A stretch of DNA of 11,193 nucleotides from Oscillospiraceae bacterium (GTDB lineage: Bacteria; Bacillota; Clostridia; Oscillospirales; Oscillospiraceae). Position numbers and translations under genes: made by a program. The notes under the pieces were generated by a model, which saw nothing but the letters and a program-made list of their open reading frames with translations, did no database searches and was not told the DNA's origin. Of the stretch, positions 7,438 to 11,193 are shown one piece after another (within the stretch, counting starts at the first letter, position 1; the number at the start of each line of letters is the position of its first letter). Where the stretch lies: positions 1 through 11,193 of the forward strand of contig JAFVWG010000060.1 of the NCBI GenBank assembly GCA_017501805.1. Reading direction: 5' to 3'.

Positions 7438-8766
7438 TCAGCCGACCGTGATCGTCTCCTGCGGCAAGCGGGAAAGATCGTTTCTCTTCTCCGAGATCGC
7501 CGCGTAGATGAGCGTGAGCCCTCCGACCCTGCCAAAGAACATCAGCGCCATCAGGATCAGGCGCGAGAGCGTCCCGAGCGAGGGCGTGATCCCCAGCGTG
7601 AGACCGACCGTTCCGACCGCCGAGGCGGTCTCATACAGGCAGACGCCGAGCGGCAGCCCCTCGACCGCGCTGATCACGATCGCGCCGCCGAAAAACATCG
7701 CCAGATAGAGCACCAGGATCACCGCGGCGTTCCGAACGGCGGTGTGATCGATGCGTCTGCCGAAGAACTGCGCGTCGTTCCGTCTGCGGAAAGCGGCGGC
7801 AGCGGAAGCAAACAGCACCGCAGCGGTCGTGGTCTTCATACCGCCCGCCGTCGAGCCGGGCGAGCCGCCGATGAGCATCAGTACGATCATCACCGCGCGT
7901 CCCACGTCCGTCATCGTGTTCAGATCCTGCGAATTGAAGCCCGCCGTACGTGCGGTAACGGACTGGAACAGCGACGCAAGAATCCGCTCCTTGGTCGGAA
8001 GCGCCGCGAAGTCGCGGCACAGAAACAGCAGCGCGGGCACGAGGATCAGCAGAAGCGAGGTCACAAGGATCACCTTGCTCTGCATCCGATAGCGCCGCAC
8101 GCGGAATTTATGGGTCAGCAGATCGTCCCACGTCAGAAAACCAAGACCGCCCGCAACGATCAGCAGCATCACGACCGTCTGGATCACCGCGTTGTCCGAC
8201 AGGACTGTCAGTGAGACATATTTCGCCTCCGGCGTTCCCAGCAGGTCAAAGCCCGCATTGCAAAACGCGGAGATCGCGTGAAAAACCGCCATCCAGACGC
8301 CGCGCAGCCCAAAACGGCTGCAGAAGGACGGCAGCATACATATTGCGCCGAGCAGCTCGACCGCAAATGTCATCCGCAGGATAAAACCCGTCAGCCGCAC
8401 CACGCCGCCGAGCCTCTGCGCGGCGATCGCCTCCTGCATCGTGCTGCGCTGCCAAAGTCCGATCTTTCTGCCCGAGAGTATCGCAAACGACGCGGCGACC
8501 GTGATCACGCCGAGGCCGCCGATCTGGATCAGCAGCAGGATCAGCACCTGTCCAAACGCGGACCAGTGCGTCGCGGTGTCGCGAACGATCAGCCCCGTCA
8601 CACACACCGCCGAAGTCGCCGTGAACAGCGTGTCTCCAAACGGCGTGACCGTCCCGCTCCGCGAGGCAATCGGCAGCATCAGAAGCAGCGCGCCGAGCAG
8701 GATCGTCCCCCCGAAACACAGGATAATTGTCTGAAATGCAGAAAGCCGTCTGCGCCGTTTTCCCAT
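7438..8766 (-). CDS. ktrB: KtrB/TrkH-type K+ uptake pore subunit
   Basis: The 442-residue integral membrane protein matches KtrB length. Its four pore loops each keep the selectivity-filter glycine: VTGL (56-59), NAGF (170-173), TAGF (274-277) and TVGL (386-389). The glycine-rich GGSPGSTAGG stretch (300-309) corresponds to the gating loop after the third pore region. KtrB dimers take up K+, in many species coupled to Na+, under control of KtrA. The start at 8766 is preceded by GGAGGAAAGGAG at good spacing; a longer frame back to 8913 would cross the promoter and begin with a non-membrane, cysteine-containing tail that I reject. It is the first gene of the operon ktrB > DUF554 > ktrA > yhaM. 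In some Firmicutes ktr genes are under cyclic di-AMP riboswitch control, but the leader here is too short for one. Confidence 0.95.
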   Translation of the reverse strand: MGKRRRRLSAFQTIILCFGGTILLGALLLMLPIASRSGTVTPFGDTLFTATSAVCVTGLIVRDTATHWSAFGQVLILLLIQIGGLGVITVAASFAILSGRKIGLWQRSTMQEAIAAQRLGGVVRLTGFILRMTFAVELLGAICMLPSFCSRFGLRGVWMAVFHAISAFCNAGFDLLGTPEAKYVSLTVLSDNAVIQTVVMLLIVAGGLGFLTWDDLLTHKFRVRRYRMQSKVILVTSLLLILVPALLFLCRDFAALPTKERILASLFQSVTARTAGFNSQDLNTMTDVGRAVMIVLMLIGGSPGSTAGGMKTTTAAVLFASAAAAFRRRNDAQFFGRRIDHTAVRNAAVILVLYLAMFFGGAIVISAVEGLPLGVCLYETASAVGTVGLTLGITPSLGTLSRLILMALMFFGRVGGLTLIYAAISEKRNDLSRLPQETITVG

Positions 8767-8792
8767 ACACGCCGCTCCTTTCCTCCGGGTAT

Positions 8793-8807
8793 CTGCCAAA
8801 ACGGCAG
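8793..8807 (-). other. Small hairpin in the ktrB leader
   Basis: CTGCC (8793-8797) and GGCAG (8803-8807) form a 5-bp stem with a 5-nt loop in the short leader between the ktrB promoter and its ribosome site. It has no T-run directly after it on the minus strand. It could influence mRNA stability or be incidental. Confidence 0.3.
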
Positions 8808-8819
8808 TTTCTTGAGAAC

Positions 8820-8848
8820 ACTCTACCACAGCTTTTCCTCCACCGCAA
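8820..8848 (-). promoter_or_regulatory. Promoter of the ktr operon
   Basis: On the minus strand TTGCGG (8848-8843), a 17-bp spacer and TAGAGT (8825-8820) form a sigma-A-type promoter, strengthened by an extended -10 TGG before TAGAGT. Transcription would start near 8813, leaving a leader of roughly 47 nt. Confidence 0.6.
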
Positions 8849-8907
8849 GATACGGGCTCAAAAAATACCGATCTTGTATCGACAAAGAGAAAAATATCCG
8901 TTTCGCA

Positions 8908-8936
8908 TTGCAAAAAACTTCCCGCTGTGCTATCTT
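8908..8936 (+). promoter_or_regulatory. Promoter of the M20D amidohydrolase gene
   Basis: TTGCAA (8908-8913), a 17-bp spacer and TATCTT (8931-8936) preceded by TGC (an extended -10) form a plausible sigma-A promoter about 38 bp upstream of the start codon. Its -35 hexamer and spacer length are identical to those of the ABC gene promoter. Confidence 0.6.
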
Positions 8937-8973
8937 GACATAGGAATCATGCAGAAGAAAGGGGATCTTTTAT

Positions 8974-10347
8974 ATGTACGAGAAATATTTGGGCGTGATC
9001 GACAGCCGCGCAGACCTGTTCTGCGGCGTGTCCGACGCTCTGTGGGATCATCCCGAGGCGGCATACAAAGAATACTTCGCCTCCGACCTCATCACCAAAA
9101 CGCTGGAGGAAAACGGCTTCACCGTTGTGCGCGGTCTGTCCGATATTCCGACCTCCTTCACCGCCACCTACGGCTCCGGCAAGCCGCATTTCGGCATCCT
9201 CGCCGAGTATGACGCGCTCGAGGGTATGAGCCAGGTCGGCGAGTCCACGAAGCGCGAGAGCATCCCCGGCAAGGACTGCGGTCACGGCTGCGGACACAAC
9301 CTCTTCGCGGGCGGCTCTCTGGCGGCGGCCTTCGCAGTCAAGGCCTATATCGAGGAGACCGGACGCGGCAGCGTCACGCTCTTCGGCTGTCCCGCGGAAG
9401 AAGGCGGCGGCGGCAAGATCTATATGGCGCGCGACGGTCTGTTTGCAGACATCGACTCCGTCGTGAGCTGGCATCCCGAGCGGATGAACATGGTTCGTAC
9501 CCGTCCGGCGCTCGCCACGCGTCACGTCGAATACAGCTTCGTCGGCACCGCTTCTCACGCGGGTGCAAATCCGCAGGCGGGACGCAGCGCTCTGGACGCT
9601 GTGGAGCTGATGAACGTCGGCGCGAACTTCCTGCGTGAGCATATGGACCTGAGCTGCCGCATCCACTACGCGATCCTCGATGCGGGCGGCGACGCGCCGA
9701 ATATGGTGCAGTCCCACGCGAAGGTCCTCTACTACGTCCGCGCGACGGACTCCGTCTCCGCACAGGCTCTGACCGAGCGCGTCAACAAGATCGCGCAGGG
9801 CGCGGCGCTGATGACCGAGACGGAAGTCTCCATCAACGTCCTCTCCGGCTACGCGAACCTCATCACCATCCCCACGCTGCAGGCGACCGCCAACGAAGCG
9901 ATGCACGACATTCCCCTGCCCGTCCCCACGGAAGAGGAGCTTGCCTTCGCCGCAGAGATCCAGAAGACCATCGAGCTGAGCGAAGAAGACCGCGCGAAGC
10001 CGATGCTCGCGGACACCGTTCTCGATCCCGTTCCCCCGAAGCCGCACGGCGGCTCGACGGACACCGCGGACGTAAGCTGGTGCACGCCCACCGTGCAGAT
10101 GCACGTTGCCAACTGGGCCGTCGGTACGCCGGGACACAGCTGGCAGTCCGTTTCCCAGAGCAAGTGGAGCTTCGCGAAGCGCATGATGCTCTGGGCAGGC
10201 AAGGCCGTCGCGGGCACGATCATGCGCCTGATGGAGAACCCCGAGCTGGTCGAAGCGGCAAAGCGCGAGCACGCCGAGAAGACCAAGGCAGGCTATATGT
10301 GCGCCATCCCCGCCGGTGCAAAGCCGAACATCCCGCCGAGACCCTGA
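8974..10347 (+). CDS. M20D family amidohydrolase, AbgB-like (p-aminobenzoyl-glutamate hydrolase subunit B type)
   Basis: This 457-residue cytoplasmic metallohydrolase belongs to the M20D peptidase family and looks most like AbgB. Likely metal and catalytic residues are C106 and H108 in GHGCGHN, E142-E143 in PAEEGGGG, H167 in SWHPE, H358 in PHGGSTDTADVSW and H388 in GTPGHSW. A dimerisation (lid) domain starts near HVEYSFVGTASHAG (184-197). E. coli AbgB works with AbgA to split p-aminobenzoyl-glutamate, a folate breakdown product; no abgA or abgT partner is visible here, so another amide substrate such as an N-acyl amino acid or dipeptide is equally possible. I therefore give no gene symbol. 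The gene stands alone with its own promoter (8908-8936), an AAAGGGGAT ribosome site at 8958-8966 and a strong terminator 23 nt after the stop codon. Confidence 0.9.
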   Translation: MYEKYLGVIDSRADLFCGVSDALWDHPEAAYKEYFASDLITKTLEENGFTVVRGLSDIPTSFTATYGSGKPHFGILAEYDALEGMSQVGESTKRESIPGKDCGHGCGHNLFAGGSLAAAFAVKAYIEETGRGSVTLFGCPAEEGGGGKIYMARDGLFADIDSVVSWHPERMNMVRTRPALATRHVEYSFVGTASHAGANPQAGRSALDAVELMNVGANFLREHMDLSCRIHYAILDAGGDAPNMVQSHAKVLYYVRATDSVSAQALTERVNKIAQGAALMTETEVSINVLSGYANLITIPTLQATANEAMHDIPLPVPTEEELAFAAEIQKTIELSEEDRAKPMLADTVLDPVPPKPHGGSTDTADVSWCTPTVQMHVANWAVGTPGHSWQSVSQSKWSFAKRMMLWAGKAVAGTIMRLMENPELVEAAKREHAEKTKAGYMCAIPAGAKPNIPPRP

Positions 10348-10370
10348 GCGAAAAAACCTTTATAAACAGT

Positions 10371-10410
10371 TCCGACCTGTGATCCCCGATCACAGGTCGG
10401 ATTTTTCTTT
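10371..10410 (+). terminator. Strong intrinsic terminator of the amidohydrolase gene
   Basis: Two perfect 14-base arms, TCCGACCTGTGATC (10371-10384) and its complement (10388-10401), enclose a CCC loop and are followed by TTTTTCTTT. This is the best intrinsic terminator in the window, 23 nt after the stop codon. On the minus strand it has only a weak T-run but may still protect or end the transcript of the regulator gene. Confidence 0.95.
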
Positions 10411-10414
10411 CGCG

Positions 10415-10437
10415 CCGCCGCAGAATTTCCGCCGCAG
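10415..10437. repeat. Short direct repeat CCGCCGCAG x2
   Basis: CCGCCGCAG occurs at 10415-10423 and 10429-10437, separated by AATTT. It borders the hairpin cluster to its right and may be one end of the same repetitive unit. Confidence 0.6.
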
Positions 10438-10454
10438 CGATTCCGATCCTCCGC

Positions 10455-10565
10455 CTGCCGAAGGCAGTATCTCTATCTGTGCCGCAAGCGGCACACCGCA
10501 ACTCGGCGTAGCCGAATATCACTTTTGCCGCCTCCTGCGGCAAAAAAGACGCGGATCACTCCGCG
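10455..10565. repeat. Tandem cluster of five short hairpins (REP-like intergenic element)
   Basis: Five perfect stem-loops lie almost end to end in 111 nt. They are CTGCC-GAA-GGCAG (10455-10467), TGTGCCGC-AA-GCGGCACA (10478-10495), TCGGC-GTA-GCCGA (10503-10515), TTTTGCCGC-CTCCT-GCGGCAAAA (10523-10545) and CGCGGA-TCAC-TCCGCG (10550-10565), with gaps of 10, 7, 7 and 4 nt. The second and fourth share the same TGCCGC/GCGGCA core. The last one spans the stop codon of the regulator gene. None is followed by a clear T-run, so they are not ordinary terminators. The whole cluster would lie in the 3' untranslated region of the minus-strand regulator mRNA. It resembles an interspersed palindromic element; a stability or small-RNA role is possible but unproven. 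Confidence 0.85.
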
Positions 10566-10762
10566 GCTTCCTTGTATTCCAGAATATCCTCCACACGGCA
10601 GCCGAGCGCCGCACAGAGCTTGTCGATCGTCTTTGTCTCGACGTTTTCGTTTGCCTTCAGCCGTCGGATCGTCTTGCTGTCGATCCCGCACTGCTCGCGG
10701 AGCCGGTATGTCGAAACGCCGCGTTTCTCCATCGTCTTCCAAAGTCTGTCAAACAGAATCAT
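10556..10762 (-). CDS. Small Xre/Cro-type helix-turn-helix regulator
   Basis: This 68-residue protein consists almost only of a Cro/C1-type HTH domain (HTH_26-like). Helices 2 and 3 read STYRLREQCG (17-26) and DSKTIRRLKANEN (28-40), followed by the typical TIDKLCAALGCRVEDILEY end. Such single-domain proteins usually dimerise and repress their own or adjacent promoters. It is divergent from a 50-residue protein gene, and the likely promoters overlap between 10781 and 10821, so control of both genes is plausible. The start is not certain: ATG 10762 has GGGGG 8 nt upstream and lies downstream of the predicted transcription start, whereas ATG 10777 or 10789 would add 5 or 9 residues (the latter beginning MCQEMGARK) without a clear ribosome site. 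Its 3' end enters the hairpin cluster. Confidence 0.87.
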   Translation of the reverse strand: MILFDRLWKTMEKRGVSTYRLREQCGIDSKTIRRLKANENVETKTIDKLCAALGCRVEDILEYKEAAE

Positions 10763-10780
10763 TTTCCGCGCCCCCATTTC

Positions 10781-10809
10781 TTGACACATTGTATTATGGG
10801 GGCTATAAT
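10781..10809 (+). promoter_or_regulatory. Exact-consensus sigma-A promoter of the small protein gene
   Basis: TTGACA (10781-10786), a 17-bp spacer and TATAAT (10804-10809) match the consensus at all twelve hexamer positions. Transcription should begin near 10816, about 40 nt before the TTG start codon. A promoter this strong usually needs a repressor, in line with the operator-like boxes around it. Confidence 0.88.
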
Positions 10810-10821
10810 CATCAGTATTAA
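10793..10821 (-). promoter_or_regulatory. Possible promoter of the HTH regulator, overlapping the small-gene promoter
   Basis: On the minus strand TTAATA (10821-10816), a 17-bp spacer and CATAAT (10798-10793) could form a moderate promoter that faces the plus-strand one and overlaps its -10 and spacer. Transcription would start near 10786, favouring ATG 10762 as the regulator start. Confidence 0.4.
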
Positions 10822-10842
10822 GGGGATATAATCCCCATATCG

Positions 10843-10859
10843 AAGGAGTGATCTTTTTG
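10843..10859 (+). promoter_or_regulatory. Ribosome binding site with TTG start codon of the small protein
   Basis: AAGGAG (10843-10848) stands 8 nt before TTG (10857-10859). No ATG or GTG occurs in this frame at a suitable distance; the first in-frame ATG is codon 7, too far from the ribosome site. The strong site therefore decides for the TTG start. Confidence 0.8.
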
Positions 10860-11009
10860 CCCGACTATCAGCAGATGTATAGAATTCTTCTTGATGCAGC
10901 AGAACGCGCACTTTCTCAGCTGGAGCAGGGAAAGCCGCAAACCGCAAGCGAAATTCTTATTGAAGCCGAGCGCCGCGCAGAGGAAATTTATTTGCAAACA
11001 TCGCCATAA
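10857..11009 (+). CDS. 50-residue helical protein of unknown function, TTG start
   Basis: From TTG 10857 the frame encodes 50 residues, M-P-D-Y-Q-Q-M-Y at the N-terminus, and ends at TAA 11007. The composition is strongly helical and charged, with two predicted helices (about 4-23 and 28-46) separated by EQGKPQ. The second helix, EILIEAERRAEEIY, has an amphipathic pattern. It has no signal peptide, membrane segment or cysteine. I recall similar short proteins from Clostridia, with a Y-x-x-L-x-x-A-x-x-A-L start and a helix ending in AEEIY or AEELY, but I cannot verify that here and the function is unknown. Evidence that it is real: an exact-consensus promoter (10781-10809), an AAGGAG site 8 nt upstream and protein-like codon use. 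It is divergent from a small HTH regulator. A small dimerising or protein-binding partner is the most that can be inferred. Confidence 0.82.
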   Translation: MPDYQQMYRILLDAAERALSQLEQGKPQTASEILIEAERRAEEIYLQTSP

Positions 11010-11033
11010 GTCCACCCAAAAGAGAGTCTTTTC

Positions 11034-11078
11034 CCAAACCCCGTTTTCTTTTTTCTTGCAAAAAGAAAAGGGTTTTGG
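11034..11078. repeat. AT-rich imperfect inverted repeat after the small gene
   Basis: The left arm (11034-11053) and the right arm (11060-11078) pair over about 18 bp with one bulge (CG at 11042-11043) and one extra T; the loop is TCTTGC. No T-run follows on the plus strand, so it is not a classical terminator, although it may end the small gene's transcript 25 nt after the stop codon. A 9-base CCCAAAAGA direct repeat (11015-11023 and 11082-11090) flanks it on both sides. The remaining 11100-11193 holds no gene, promoter or structure that I can support. Confidence 0.6.
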
Positions 11079-11193
11079 ATGCCCAAAAGAAAAAACGCAA
11101 AGAGCCCTTTGGTGCACACTCCTATCTCCGGCGTGCGAAATTCGGATTGTCTCTGCCCCAAGCGCCGCTGCCGCTGATGCAAACCACACCGAA

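Larger units (their letters stand above)
10771..10838. promoter_or_regulatory. Candidate operator array: four ATGGGG/CCCCAT boxes around the divergent promoters
   Basis: CCCCCAT (10771-10777) and ATGGGGG (10796-10802) form an inverted pair around the plus-strand -35. GGGGAT (10822-10827) and ATCCCC (10831-10836) form a second inverted pair just after the predicted start point. In addition GGGGCTATAATC (10799-10810) and GGGGATATAATC (10822-10833) are a 12-bp direct repeat with one mismatch, 23 bp apart, about two helical turns. This spacing on one DNA face is what a cooperative repressor would use; the divergent HTH protein is the obvious candidate. In RNA the second pair would make a 6-bp stem 8 nt before the small gene's ribosome site. 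Confidence 0.5.

Noticed and set aside
6469..8214. A 581-codon plus-strand open frame antisense to the ktr operon
   Set aside because: The composition is dominated by Arg, Asp, Gln and His with no domain. It runs across three recognised genes and their gaps on the other strand, a GC-driven shadow.
8767..8913. A 49-residue N-terminal extension of KtrB
   Set aside because: It crosses the promoter and ribosome site, and KtrB homologues begin with a short basic stretch before the first membrane helix, as at 8766.
8767..8973. A cyclic di-AMP (ydaO-type) riboswitch before ktrB
   Set aside because: The leader after the likely promoter is only about 47 nt and holds one 5-bp hairpin, far too short for that riboswitch class.
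8947..10272. A 441-codon minus-strand open frame antisense to the amidohydrolase
   Set aside because: The opposite strand encodes a complete M20D enzyme with all metal ligands. The antisense frame has shadow-like composition and no ribosome site that I can see.
10411..10565. A CRISPR array in the hairpin-rich gap
   Set aside because: The hairpins differ in sequence and length and there are no equal repeats separated by unique spacers. No cas gene is nearby.
10818..11189. A 123-codon minus-strand open frame over the small gene and the AT-rich block
   Set aside because: It is antisense to the better supported small gene. The Lys/Phe-rich stretch simply translates the A/T runs of the inverted repeat.

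Overview
The window is a compact, GC-rich stretch of bacterial chromosome with short leaders, strong AGGAGG-type ribosome binding sites and sigma-A-like promoters. KtrA/KtrB potassium uptake, a YhaM-type exoribonuclease and a clustered small helical protein point to the Firmicutes. The high GC content and a tandem-hairpin intergenic block suggest Clostridia, probably Oscillospirales/Ruminococcaceae; this placement is inference. I see no rRNA, tRNA, CRISPR array, insertion sequence or prophage gene.

Layout from left to right. (1) A minus-strand cluster, mnmG > tatD > ferritin-like di-iron protein, reads from a promoter near 3175 towards 1; the last gene runs off the left edge. A hairpin after tatD carries the ribosome binding site of the ferritin-like gene in its 3' arm. 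(2) A single plus-strand half-size ABC exporter (3261-5009) is divergent from mnmG and ends at a bidirectional terminator. (3) A tight minus-strand operon (8766 to 5067) reads ktrB > DUF554 membrane protein > ktrA > yhaM. It encodes the K+ channel-like subunit and its RCK gating subunit, with a membrane protein of unknown function between them. (4) A plus-strand M20D amidohydrolase of the AbgB type (8974-10347) is divergent from ktrB and ends at a very strong terminator. (5) The right end holds the less ordinary material: a run of five tightly packed hairpins (10455-10565), a 68-residue Xre/Cro-type DNA-binding protein on the minus strand, and a divergent 50-residue helical protein that uses a TTG start. 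The small gene has an exact-consensus promoter (TTGACA, 17 bp, TATAAT) surrounded by repeated ATGGGG-type boxes. After it comes an AT-rich imperfect hairpin block without a recognisable gene.

Most genes are housekeeping: tRNA wobble modification, DNA/RNA turnover, K+ homeostasis, export and amidohydrolysis. The best candidate for something undescribed is the regulator/small-protein pair with its shared operator-like promoter region and the neighbouring hairpin array. Long open frames antisense to the recognised genes are GC-driven shadows and are not annotated.
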